From positions 248,001 through 312,000 of the forward strand of contig NW_024003067.1 of the NCBI RefSeq assembly GCF_014805625.2: a stretch of DNA of 64,000 nt, given 5' to 3'. Below are positions 22,140-32,364 of this stretch, in pieces (position 1 is the first letter of the stretch; each line of letters opens with the position of its first letter). A model generated the notes under the pieces. It saw only the letters and a list, made by a program, of their open reading frames with translations. It had not been told where the DNA came from and searched no databases. Made by a program: the position numbers and the translations under genes. The DNA is from Glossina fuscipes. Its lineage: Eukaryota > Arthropoda > Insecta > Diptera > Glossinidae.

Positions 22140-22715
22140 GTGCTGGGCATCACACCTCTTCCTATCACATGTGCACCTAAATGCTTAAGAAGACAGTGCA
22201 GCAGTGAGCGAATCGTCATATTCCGACAGACAGTTGGACAGTTGGAGTGCCTTCAAACACTGAATGAGCTAAGTAGGCGCTATGATGTGCACCTAATGTG
22301 GGTGCCGGCCATTCGGGTGTTGAGGGCAACGAAAAAGTTGTCTGTCTAGCCAACGGCGGGGCCTGACCGGCCTTCGTGGGTCCTGAACGGTTTTGTCGCG
22401 TACCAAGAAGCCACATTAACAGGCTGGGGTCGCAATAAATAAAGCGGATTGCCGGTGGAAGCAATGTGGAGGACAACGGCAGGCAAAAAGATTCATAAAA
22501 TCTTCCGGTACGGCACATAAACTGCTAGAACTAAGAAAAAATGACCTACGTTTAGTCACCGGCTTCTACACGGGTCATAACTCCTGCAGGTACCATCTGA
22601 AAACAGGAGTTCGCTCAATCCTAATGCAGATTCAGCCAAAGAACTAGTCAAACGTCTCATCACATTTGCAAAGTCTGGCACTGCTTGCATTTCATAACGT
22701 CGGACACGGTATGGT
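22140..22715 (+). pseudogene. LOA-like RNase H and Cys-rich C-terminus
   Basis: LECLQTLNELSRRYDVHLMWVPA at about 22240-22310 matches the end of LINE RNase H ('L..L......V.L.WVPGH.G..GNE.AD'). The following GNEK-like residues are corrupted (IRVLRATKKL). Near 22565-22700 the translation gives TGHNSCRYHLKTGVRS, then in another frame SHHICKVWHCLHF, the remains of the C-terminal 'TGH..L..HL..G....C..C..E.E...H.L..C' zinc-binding region. This is the element's 3' end here. Confidence 0.6.
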
Positions 22716-23690
22716 GCTCCGATACAAAGCAAGCGGCGGGATTCCTAAAAATTCTAAAACTAGAGGGTTAGTGAAATGGGCGTGTGGAATAAATCTTCTA
22801 AGTCTCTTGGCTACTCCATCCCTTATAAATCGCAGCTTCTCGGACGTGTTGATTGCATTTAAATCAAATTGTCTTACAGCGTTTAGTTTTCGAATTACTT
22901 TCGAAAAATTTTGTATTATATTTGAACCGAATAGCATATAATAAGGAGTCATGCTGGTAGAACTATGTATTTCGATTCGTAGAGCGAATGCGGTGTCGCT
23001 AAGATGAATATCGTCTTTTAGTCTTCGCATACAATTTTTAATAGAGTGCAGGTGATCCTTTCTGCTGCATTGGCTTGTGGTGAATAGAAAGCAATTTTAG
23101 CATGTTGAACATATGTGAATAAGGAATGTCGAGATGCTAGTGATATCAATTGTTTACAATTATCTGAGTGTACGACTTAAAGTACTCCAAAAACACGGGG
23201 CACTTTTTGTTCTAGATCTTCGATCACTTCTGTGGCGGTAGCTTTCCGTATTGGGTTCAATATGGTAAACTTTGAGAAGTGGTCCAGACAAACGAAAATG
23301 CAGGTTGTGGTCTCCTAAAATCGGCATATTTTCGTTGGAAAGGTCTCAAAATTAACTGTTATGGCCCCACCTTTGAAAACTATAAGTCCTACTTTGTTCA
23401 CACAAATCGTAATTTTTGACTTCAATTGGTACATCAGATTCGTACATCATTCCAGGCTAAAAATTACTTTCCTCTAAATCTGTAGTGGTTTGTGGATGTC
23501 CCCATGTCTTGCTGATGGTGAAAAATCAGCTGATGTTATTAAAAAGTGTCTGAGCTCTTTAGTTACCCACAATTTCCAAGTGTTACCATCGAGAATTTCG
23601 TCCCCGGCTCGAAAACCTGCCATGGGACAAATATGGTGAATCCAACTCAATATCCAAGATATCATTGCCTGCTACCAGTTCATTTATAAG
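22715..23690 (-). pseudogene. gypsy integrase (zinc-binding, core and C-terminal parts), broken
   Basis: Frame 23665-23474 contains LDGNTWKLWVTKELRHFLITSA and ARHGDIHKPL, the region before and around the HHCC zinc finger. Further frames give TTTCIFVCLDHFSKF (core, first Asp), VVHSDNCKQL (second Asp block) and YSPQANAAERI (third block, in which the usual Glu is retained as AER). Frame 23030-22692 then reads TAFALRIEIHSSTSMTPYYMLFGSN, the 'A.N...H..T...P....FG' segment. Interrupted by stops and frameshifts. Confidence 0.75.
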
Positions 23691-24240
23691 CAAGTGTATC
23701 TGGTACGATATTTTGACTTCCAACAAGGGGGGCTTAATATGAAAATCATACCCTTGTAACTTGAGGTTCCATCTAGCTAACCTCCCAGATAAATCGTTTT
23801 GCAAAATAAGCCACCTCAAGCTAGAGTGATTCGTAATGAGGGCTAATAGTAAACCTTCAATATATGGTCTACATTTTTCTACAATTAGGTTGGCTGCATC
23901 GAATTCTGCTTCTGTGTAATTTTCTCTAATTTTCCTGAGCTTTATTTATCTTGGCTGACATAGAAGCTAGGGAGCTGTCATTTTCACCATCATATTTTTG
24001 AAATAATACTCCTTCTACGCCATCTCTAGACGCATCACATCGAGTCTAGAAGTGTCTCTTAAAATCTGGTGTACTTAATGCTAAGACAATAATAAGACAT
24101 TATTTCAATTTTTCGAAAGAGTGTAATGTTTCATCCGGAAATGAGAATTATGTCATTCGATTTTTGGTGAGACGGTCATGTAACACTGCAACTATTGATG
24201 CATAATTTCAAATAAATCTACGGTACGAATCAGTCATGTG
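23690..24240 (-). pseudogene. gypsy RT connection and RNase H, broken
   Basis: Pieces in order are FEKLK...LALSTPDFKRHF (connection to RNase H), TRCDASRDGVEGVLFQKYDGEN (RNase H first Asp block, 'CDAS..G.G.VL.Q'), then ANLIVEKCRPYIEG and ALITNHSSLRWLILQNDLSGRLARWNLKLQGYDF ('TDH.SL.WL', Asp changed to Asn). Two or more frameshifts. Confidence 0.75.
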
Positions 24241-24419
24241 AAGGAACTTATCAAGCTGTTTTCAAAATTCTTCATTTCCCTTATTTTCTCTGGAGACGTT
24301 TTCAAACTTACATCACCCACTGAACACCTATATATTGGTTGTATCATCTGCAGACATTCAATTTCATTTACTGTTTTGACCCGATATTGCTTTAATCTGA
24401 CATTTTTATGTTGGCGTTC

Positions 24420-24510
24420 TTTTAAGAATTTTATTGATCCATCTCCACAGCAATACTAGCGCCATTCTCTAATAATGCCATGATTTCTGCGATAGTCTTA
24501 GAAAATGGTC
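24420..24510 (-). pseudogene. Possible gypsy protease fragment
   Basis: The minus-strand translation MALLENGASIAVEM resembles the 'ALLDSGAS' core of retropepsins, with the catalytic Asp replaced by Glu. It is in the right position, between gag and the RT/RNase H remnant. Very short, so tentative. Confidence 0.4.
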
Positions 24511-24559
24511 TGTGATCATCCTCACGTGTAATAATATTTAATACTATACACCTTCAAAA

Positions 24560-25467
24560 CTGAATGTTCTCTGACGTTCCCTTAATTTTAATATCTTCTT
24601 AGTTTTTCTACTGACAATTCTTTGCTTCATAATTTGAGGGTGGCTAATCTTGGTTTGACATTCGACTTAATAATTTTAAATAGTCTTTGTTCTGACATTA
24701 TTCTCATCATTCTGAATGTTAAATCATGGATTTTAGCATAATATTTATCAAATGTTTGAGCTGGTTGTTGTCTGCCTTCCATGGTTTCCCGAACTAATCC
24801 ATAACCAAGTTAGCTGCTTTGCCCTGATCAAGAAATTCTTTCTTAAGAGCAAAATAATCAAATGATGAATCGCCGTCATGATCCTTTAACACTTGCCAAT
24901 ATCAATACGTTTATTAGCATTGCCAGTTATAGACAATGAATCTCAGTGGACAATTTCTCATATTTCATTTTGTTCCCTTAACTTCGCAATACGAAAAATA
25001 AAGCTCTCAACGGTGAGGCCCTTACCTGAGCTACCAAATGTGACATGCCATCGATTAAGATCTATATTTCTTCTGTAATTAGTTTCGTTAGTTGTTGTTG
25101 AAGCTTCAAGCTGTTGTTGTTGTGATCTAGACGGTACTTCGTTGATAACATGCTCTTGTTTCGAATCTTACGCGGCATGATTCGGTGTTGATTTTATTGC
25201 AGATGCATGCTGAGTATTATTAAATTCTACTGGCTAATTGGTTTGAGTTGATCTAATCTCAACCCTATGCTTTTCCCCTTGTGATTTACTAACTTGTGTG
25301 ATGCAACGTAAAAGGACTTCATCATGTTTTTTCAAAATCTCCGCTATGTGTGCTATAGAATCGATAGCTACCGCATAAGAAAGTTGCTCTCCTTCATTAT
25401 TATTGTTATTTACTACATTTTCAGTGGATTTGGTGTTGATGTTAGTTGGTGAATTCTCGTTGGACAT
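24560..25467 (-). pseudogene. gypsy gag
   Basis: The first 77 codons (25467-25234) are open: MSNENSPTNIN, an Asn-rich stretch, then AVAIDSIAHIAEILKKHDEVLL. Downstream pieces read NRWHVTFGSSGKGLTVESFIFRIAKLRE, the recognisable 'W...F.G....V..FL.RI' capsid entry of one insect gypsy gag type, followed by KNFLIRAKQ and later broken frames. The start ATG at 25467 is supported by the PBS 290 bases upstream. Multiple stops after residue 77. Confidence 0.65.
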
Positions 25468-25754
25468 TGCGAAAATTTAGATTATTTACGAAACTTCCAA
25501 ACTGTTTTCTCGGTTAACAAGCGATTAAGCAAAAATACTTTCGCGACCTAACTGATAACTTTGAAAGATTTGGTCGTAACGTGTTTATAGCGACATATCA
25601 GATAAGCGAGTAAAATTACGTTCGCCGCTATCCTTCATCTAAAGTTTACATATTGTAATAATGGTTTTTAATGTTTTTGTAATAATGTTTTTAAATTTTT
25701 TTCTTTTTTTCCGATAAAAAAAAAGAAAGAAAGACAGGTTCTTGTAATAAAACG

Positions 25755-25772
25755 GCCCCGTGTTGGGCGCCA
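25755..25772 (-). promoter_or_regulatory. Primer-binding site of the gypsy element
   Basis: On the minus strand TGGCGCCCAACACGGGGC begins with the TGGCGCCC typical of tRNA-Lys-type primer-binding sites used by gypsy elements. It lies a few bases inside a TGTAGTG/CACTACA-type boundary (about 25779), as expected at the 5' LTR junction. It marks where minus-strand DNA synthesis would have been primed. Confidence 0.7.
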
Positions 25773-25778
25773 CTTTAT

Positions 25779-27890
25779 TGTAGTGTTTTTACTTAAAACC
25801 TCTTTTTTTTCTCACATAGAAAAAGGGTTAGTTAAAGGCCTAGCTCTTCATCAGTAGAGTGGTTGCCCTCTGCCCGCGATTCCGCATCACAACAAAAAAC
25901 ATCATCACATATTAGAACTAAATTAACAAAAGACAAAAAAAAGGAATCTTTCCCTTGCACCGTATGCTCATGTGGTGTGTCCGGTACATCATCTGTCGGT
26001 CTTTTCTTCGTCCGTCTGTATCTGTCTGGCGTCCCCCTACCTTTCCTCACGCGCTCACCCTCACCGCACGCCCGCTACTGCGGTAGCACTTTCACTCTAC
26101 TCACTCATCACGGCTCATATACAACTCGAAAACAAGAAAAAGAAGGTAAATACCTGACATTTGTGTGAAGCAGCAGATCCAATCGCGCTTTCCTTCCTCT
26201 GCAGCTGCCCCGGGTCTTATCGCTCTTGGTCCAACCGAACAGGACCGCTGCGTCTCCTTATACTTCCTCCAATAAGCACCTTCTTCAGTGGTAGCCACGG
26301 TCAATGGCGTGGTCATAAACAATAATTTTATTAAATTTTTTTTTTTCTTAAACCGAGCTTTTCTTTTTTTTTGTTGTTTGCTTCAGAATTAATTCATTAA
26401 CAAATTTTCTCAAACACCATGTATTTTCACGTTTTCGCACCTTGGGAATTGAACTAATTTCTTAGGGATCTTTCACTACTTCATTTCTGGGTCCACTTCA
26501 CAGGCAATTTTACTAATGCCTTTGTTTTCGTTTTTACATAAGTACTCCTAACTAACCGTAGCAATAAAAACTGCAAATAGTTTATTTCGACTGTTTATCG
26601 ATTTATTATAAAATTTGACAATTTTACAACGTAACTTGTTCACATCTCTTGACATCAGATGCTTAGAAAACATTTTTCATTTATTTACAAGAAAAAAAAT
26701 TACTGTCTTTGCATTTATTCGTTATTCTTTTTTTTTTGCTTTTCTTCAGCTTTACTTTGTTTTTCATTAATGCTATAAGAGCCTCTGTATATATAGAACA
26801 AAAGGTTCACTTATTGCTGTTAGCGATACATAAGTATAGGTATATTTAACTTATTTATATGTCTATATATATATGTATTATTTATTTCTCTTATCCCGTA
26901 CATAGGTAATTCGTTTGACGGCTGAATAATGGTACAAAGGCCATCTAACGTTTGAGCTACATACACACATCCACACATATCATTTTTTTCTCTTTTTTCT
27001 TTTTTTTTTCTATAAGGCTTTTCAACTGAAAGCGGTACTTTCGATCGATCGATCGCGAAACCAAACGCACCATGTTAAATTGCCAATCCTAACATTTACT
27101 GGTTTTCATTTGTTTATTTTTTTATTTAAACAAAAGAGGTAGGAAATCTTCAAGTTTTTCTTTCTTTTTGAAATTTTTCTTTAATACATGCCACCACTTT
27201 TTAACGTCACCTTAACGCGTTTCTTTAGCCTTCTGATCGTTGTTGTTTCGTTCACCCTTTGTAAATGGATTATCGGCACAAGAAGAAATCTAACTAACTC
27301 AGCCTTTGTGATTTAGGTGTTTTTCGGATTCAACTTTAGTTTCAATCTTTCTATTCCGTACACAAATATCTTAATGTTTCTGCTTTAATTGTGAATTCCG
27401 ATTTTCTCGATTCCACCATAGACTTTTACCGCGTTTTACAAAAATATAATAATTTTCGGTTTGAAAAACTTCCATTTGTGTTGCCTTTAAGGTTTAGAAA
27501 TGTAATATCATCAAAATTCGTGCAACACTTTCACTTCTTTTCATCGCAAATATTTGTGTATGTTTTACTAGCAGACTTTGATCACTTTTTTTTCAAAGTT
27601 AACAACTTAGCATTCATTACCACTCGACTCCTCTCCTGCAGGTCAAAAAACGGACACACTAAACTCAGACAAAACAATCAACACAAAACCTACTCTCTTT
27701 GCAAGATTTCTTCCTTTGCCTTCTTTTTTCTTCTTTTCTTTTGCTCTGGGTACCTAGCGGCTAGCCGCTATTCTTGCAAAAAAAGGGGGAAAAAAGGAAC
27801 AAACCGCAAAATCGCGCGATTTTGCATAACGGGATGCCGTTACTGCTACATTTTCGGCAAAAACAGACCGACTGACACCCTACCCTAAAT
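25779..27890 (-). mobile_element. Possible long 5' LTR of the gypsy element
   Basis: Directly upstream of the PBS, a minus-strand LTR should end here with CACTACA at about 25785-25779. No protein-coding homology is visible from here to about 27.9 kb, only T- and A-rich DNA with short frames (such as 27391-27888 plus). LTRs of about 2 kb are known for some insect gypsy elements such as Ulysses. The outer end is a guess (near GACACCCTACC at about 27873-27884) and there is no second copy in the window for comparison. Confidence 0.35.
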
Positions 27891-29250
27891 TTCATTAAAA
27901 GACGTATTTAGATGAAAAAATTGTGGTTTGCAAATGTATAAAAATTAATATTAAGTTTTGTGCTGGTTTCTTGAAAGGAAGTATAGAGGTGCGTGTAAAT
28001 GTCTGAAATGTGTCCCCTCCTTGCCTATAAATCTACAACCAAAATGAAATATTCATCTCCGAATGGTCAACCTGATTATATTGTAAATTCATAACTTTAA
28101 TAGAGTACTATAGAAAAAGTCATTAAGAAAAAATTAAAAATTGCTCAAGCACGAAACTTATTAGTAGACTATCCATTTTGTTGTTGTTTGATCAATCTGT
28201 ACCACTACCCTTGATAAGAGAATCCCGACGACTTTATCCGTTGCCAGCAAAATTCTAACAATAAGTACCTCGGCAAGACCTTACACTTTTATCAGACTCT
28301 CGTCATTGACCGCTCTGCCCCACACTTCATGACACTCAACAATCTGACAACAATTTGCTTAAATGAAGCTAGCCCAGTTTAAAAGTAAACAAGGTACCTA
28401 TTCATTTTAACAATGAACATAGCAAGTTTGACATTATAAATCAGAGAAAAATTATTATTTTTATTATGAAACAAGTATCATTTTTAAAATCATAGATATA
28501 GCAATCAAAGATAAAATATTACTCTCAACATTGAATTTATCCTCTTGCACTAATAATGTCGTAAGTGAGAATTTTATCAAGCAAGAGACTAAAAGAACGG
28601 AATCTGAACTATGTAAAATTCAAAGTCCATAATCATCAAACCAATAAAGAAAAGAAACGAAAAAAACTGCGCCACTTATGTGCGTTCTAACATTATTCAA
28701 AAGCATAGTATTGGTTACTAATGGAACGCCAATACTATAACAAAAATTTACATGGCTTGTTTGTTGTTCATTAAAAACATACGGCGTAAGCTGTAAGAAT
28801 AACTAAAAATAAGAATAGCCTAATAGCATTTGTATTCTTCGGTTTCTCATTTCCGCCTGGATACTACACTAGAAAGAAGTATATTGCATTGAGATGTTTT
28901 AAGTGCGTATCAGAATAAAAATTTTAGTTTAACGTTGGGCACTGTTTTGTGTAATGCGCGATCAATTTATATTATCAAACCAATAAAAATAAATATTGTT
29001 TATTTAGGAAATGTTAGGCGCATCCTTGGACTTGATTCAGTTTATGTTGGGCCCCACTTTTTGTAATGAGCGACCAATTCGTATATATATGTAAATAAAC
29101 AGAAATGTACGCACATAAACAAAAAAAAAAAGACTATATAAACATAGAAAATGAGTTATATCAACGGTGCTATGATCGTAATGTCGGTTAACTGTCGCAT
29201 TGTTAATCTGTCTTATACTTTTGTATATATGTGGGTTTGTCCGTTAAGTG
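27890..29250. other. AT-rich DNA with two PBS/LTR-edge-like motifs; no gene
   Basis: No coding sequence is recognised. GTTGGGCACTGTTTTGTGTAATGCGCGATCAATT-like sequence near 28933 and GTTGGGCCCCACTTTTTGTAATG near 29047 both resemble the PBS/LTR junction at 25761-25785, and they are about 115 bases apart. They may be relics of related LTR junctions. Confidence 0.4.
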
Positions 29251-29255
29251 CATAT

Positions 29256-29286
<31 letters not shown>

Positions 29287-29300
29287 CACACACACACACA
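29251..29300. repeat. (CA)n microsatellite, interrupted by TATATA
   Basis: Two runs of CA dinucleotides separated by CATATATATACA. R1-clade LINEs of the Waldo/Mino kind are known to target AC-type repeats, and an R1-like fragment starts immediately to the right. Confidence 0.9.
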
Positions 29301-29308
29301 CCTTGTGA
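29296..29308 (+). repeat. Left target-site duplication of the R1-like fragment
   Basis: ACACACCTTGTGA at the end of the CA repeat. The same 13 bases recur at 30241-30253 directly after a poly(A) tail. Confidence 0.8.
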
Positions 29309-30240
29309 ACGCAGAACTGAAAGCAGCTAGAAGAAAGGTCATAGCCACTGTGGTGACGTCAATCATTATGTACGCGAGCCCAGTATGGTCGGGTGCATTG
29401 ACTGTAAAGGCGGCACTCCGAAAATTGGCGGCGAAATATCGCCTCAGCGCCCTGAGGCAGATTTGCGCATTCCGAACGGTGTCGGAGGAGGCGGCGCTAG
29501 TGCTGGCTGGCAATCTGCCAGTCGACATCCTGGCCGATGACATGAGCCGCATCTACCAACGGCGTCGCGGCAACGATCTCTCCTCGCTAGTTATAAGAGG
29601 CGAGGAACGGATGGGTGGGAAAGAACGACCAAAGGAAGGTGGACGTTCGTTCTTATCCCTAACATAAGACGTTGGGTTGACAGACGGCATGGAGAAGTAA
29701 ACTATTACTTAACCCAGCTTCTGACTGGCCATGGCTGTTTCCGGAAATATCTATACAGATTCGGGCACAACAGTTCGCCTAACTGCCCGGTATGCGAGGA
29801 TATAGAGGAGGACGCAGAACACGTAATGTCCTACTGCAGCAGGTTCGAGAATGGGTGGCCTCAAGTGCCACCTAACGAGATAACAAGCGCAATGGTTGGC
29901 AGTGCAGCAGCCTGGAACGCCGTACACGCATTCGCCAGCAATACGCTCGTGGAGTTGCGACGATTGGAGAGACAACGGGTGGAGAGCAGAGGGAGTGGAA
30001 GCCGATAGTGCATTCCACTGAGGTCCCACCATCAGGAGCGTGCTAGCGACAACCAGCCCCCACGAAGTAATACCTAACGGTGGTCCCGCGGGGGAGAGTG
30101 GTAGACGAAGTGTGTGTGGGGGGTAGTTTTTAGTACGTATGCGCCAGGGATGGCGAATCGTGCATGCTGCTACTAAGACCCAGCAGTATCTTTCGAAGAT
30201 TTTCTACCTCCAGCTCACAGAGCAAAACAAAAAAAAAAAA
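29309..30240 (+). mobile_element. 5'-truncated R1-clade LINE (end of RT, C-terminal domain, 3' UTR, poly-A)
   Basis: The frame 29309-29667 reads NAELKAARRKVIATVVTSIIMYASPVWSGAL and LRQICAFRTVSEEAALVLAGNLPVDILADD. A second frame gives WVDRRHGEVNYYLTQLLTGHGCFRKYLYRF and CPVCEDIEEDAEHVMSYCSRF, the C-terminal CCHC-type motif of R1-clade ORF2. It parallels the C-terminus of the larger R1-like element at 34590-35200, but the two differ at many positions and in the 3' UTR, so they are separate lineages. One frameshift near 29660; final stop at 30006-30008. The 3' UTR is about 220 bases and the tail 13 A (30229-30241). Confidence 0.85.
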
Positions 30241-30253
30241 ACACACCTTGTGA
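30241..30253 (+). repeat. Right target-site duplication of the R1-like fragment
   Basis: ACACACCTTGTGA, identical to 29296-29308. The first A is shared with the poly(A) tail. Confidence 0.8.
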
Positions 30254-31035
30254 TTTCGTAGCGCGGGGACGTGTTCGAAAGTGCTCCGTTTATATCATAG
30301 GTGATTCTTATCAGAAAATTATCCTAGAGTGGAATTCTTGTATCGGAAAGATAAGTAAACGATAATTAAAAGAATGATAGTGCTTTTGAGCGTCTTATTT
30401 AGTTATAAAGGCATTTAAAATAGAAAGTGAAAGGTCAGGTTTCGTTTTCTTTATTCTTTTTCTCCCCTTTTCTTCTCTGTGGGTTTGCCCGCTTTCGTGC
30501 TTATTTGGGGGTCGTTCAGTGTCACCCAGGTAAATAAAGAAGTTGAGCAAATCACGGGAGGACATTGCCATCTATTGCTGCTATAAAGCAACCCTGTGCA
30601 TCTGCGAAAAGTTTTAAAATATTACGCAATAGCACAGACTTACTCCTTGTTTTTCAAGGAATAGCTTACTGTAGCATAGCTGAGGGCGACATTAATTTAA
30701 CAAGCAGTATTGGTCAACCCTACACCGACCCAGGGCCTCAGAGGGGAAAAGACTAACAATAAAGTAAGTACAAAATTTGTAGAAAATACCGCCAACGGCA
30801 AAAACATACATTCAGAAACATACCCTGCGCACACAAGAAACGGACTTGCGTAAAAGGACGTCACAAACATACACATACACTAGTAGATGTACATAAATAC
30901 ATTAAAATAAACACACACGAACTTATACATAGATATATACATCCACACAAACAAACCTAAGAGGAATTCTCATGTACATACATTCATAACTACATATACA
31001 AGTAGACTAACATATATAACATTAATACGAAAATT
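30254..31035 (+). other. Probable 5' leader or flank of the R1-like element, with ACAY-like repeats
   Basis: No gene seen. About 30860-31015 is rich in ACAT/ACAC units (ACATACACATACAC and similar), resembling the (ACAY)n targets reported for Waldo-type R1 elements. The larger R1-like element may begin just after this stretch, or the whole 780 bases may be its 5' UTR. The sequence does not decide between these. Confidence 0.45.
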
Positions 31036-32364
31036 ATGCCCGCCAAAACCGGAAATAGAGGGACACCTCAAGTCGCACAAGGCGCCACGTGGGATAGTCC
31101 GGAAATGTTACCCGATCCGTTCAAAAGGAGTATTCGAATCTAACGCTCAGCTGAGAAAAACGCCGGGCAACATACGCAAATGAGAAGTCAGTTCTCCCCA
31201 CCGATCCTTCAGGAGGAATCTTTGATGATAAGAGAAGGTGAAAACTCTTTTGTCGAGCTAGGAAAGAAAATTGGAGAACTCATCGAAATGATGGCCCTAA
31301 CTCCTTCTGCTCCGGCTAGGCGTACCATTCATCAGCCGATGAGAGATTTGGTGGACATGCTAGCTGTGCTCCATAAAAAAGCTGCAAAAGAGTTAGGAAA
31401 TAAAATGCCAAAAAAAGCGGTCAGAGATGGCACAACCCAGACCGAAAAAGGAGGCAGAGTAAACGCCACGAAAAGGCTCAGAGAGGAGGGATCCACGGAT
31501 ACTACTCCTGCGAAGAAAACTAAGCGGGCCGGTGATGGAATAAATACCAAAAAGGAGGAGCCAAAGCAATCAAAATGCGGAAATGAAGAGTGGACCGTGG
31601 TCCAAACAAAAAATAGAAAGGTCAAGCCAATCAAATTGGTGAATAGGCCGGATGCAATTGTAATCAAGCAAACGGGCACTATGTCATACAGCGATATGCT
31701 GAAAAAAGTTAAAAATTATGGAGAGCTGCAAAAAGTCGTCGAAAATGTGACGAGAATACGGAAGACACTGAAAGGAGAAATGCTGCTGGAGTTTACGCAA
31801 AGTGCGAAGGAAGAAAACTCAGCTTACCAGAAATTGGGGGAAAAAGCGCTAGGCCAGGAGGCTATTGCTAAACTAATGACCACGCAGACAAAGATCGAAT
31901 TTAAGGACCTGGAGGAAGTTACCTCAGCGGATGACTTAATAGCTGCCATAAATACGAGCTTCAGTAGTCTAAATATCAAGAAGGAAGCAGTCACCTCAAT
32001 CAGGAAGGCGTACGCCGGCACACAAAGCGCAACTCTATCGGTTCCAACAAAAACTGCTAAAGAGTTACTTGAAGTCGGGAAAATCAAAGTTGGCTGGGTA
32101 GTGAGCAGGATTAGAGAAAAATCCACAGATCTTAAATGTTTTAGATGCTTCGAGGTAGGCCAAATTGCTAGAAATTGCAAAGGAAAGACAGATAGAAGCA
32201 AGTTCTGTCTAAAATGCAGCGAAGAAGGGCACCGAGCAAGAGACTGCAATAAGAGCCCGTGCTGTGGGATTTGCAAGGAACAAGGCAAGCCTCATGACCA
32301 CCCAATGGCCGGCAGAATTTGCCCGGTAAATTCACGCGGCGCTAACGACAATGGACAGCCATGA
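31036..32364 (+). pseudogene. R1-like ORF1: nucleic-acid-binding protein with three zinc knuckles, one stop
   Basis: I place the start at ATG 31036, in frame with and 48 codons upstream of the next ATG at 31180. The extra N-terminus (MPAKTGNRGTPQ...) precedes a TAA at 31141-31143. From 31180 the remaining 394 codons are open. A Lys/Glu-rich basic region (about 31390-31580) is followed by a domain with SYSDMLKKVKNYGELQKVV and TRIRKTLKGEMLLEF, typical of R1-type gag-like proteins. Three zinc knuckles start at 32137: CFRCFEVGQIARNC, CLKCSEEGHRARDC and a longer CGICKEQGKPHDHP...C. Such proteins bind the element RNA. If translation can start at 31180, a shortened protein is possible. Confidence 0.85.

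Larger units (their letters stand above)
18590..22715 (+). mobile_element. Decayed LOA-like non-LTR retrotransposon (endonuclease, RT, RNase H)
   Basis: About 4.1 kb, noticeably less AT-rich than its surroundings. In order it shows a degenerate ORF1 region (about 18598-19330), an APE-type endonuclease (about 19830-20390), RT (about 21260-22060), an RNase H domain (about 22140-22400) and a C-terminal Cys-rich tail (about 22560-22710). RNase H after RT with this endonuclease style (IQVNHHHAKSAFSVLSKRF) points to the LOA/Bilbo group of Diptera. Every domain has stops or frameshifts. The 3' end is cut at the junction with a minus-strand gypsy integrase at about 22715. Confidence 0.65.
22715..25772 (-). 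mobile_element. Ty3/gypsy element with PBS, gag, protease, RNase H, integrase (RT deleted)
   Basis: Reading the minus strand: primer-binding site (25772-25755), gag (25467 to about 24560), protease-like piece (about 24500-24430), end of RT and RNase H (about 24240-23700), integrase (about 23690-22715). The order is canonical for gypsy. RT catalytic blocks are missing between protease and the RT connection, so an internal deletion is likely. The 3' LTR is absent because the element abuts the LOA-like element. Composition and frame decay show an old copy. Confidence 0.75.

Noticed and set aside
27391..27888. 165-codon open frame on the plus strand
   Set aside because: Composition is Phe/Lys/Asn-rich as expected for T-rich noncoding DNA, no motif is present, and it lies in the putative LTR upstream of a gypsy PBS.
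31824..32288. 154-codon minus-strand frame
   Set aside because: Antisense shadow of the R1-like ORF1 zinc-knuckle region. Its hydrophobic composition is the usual antisense product of a Lys-rich sequence.
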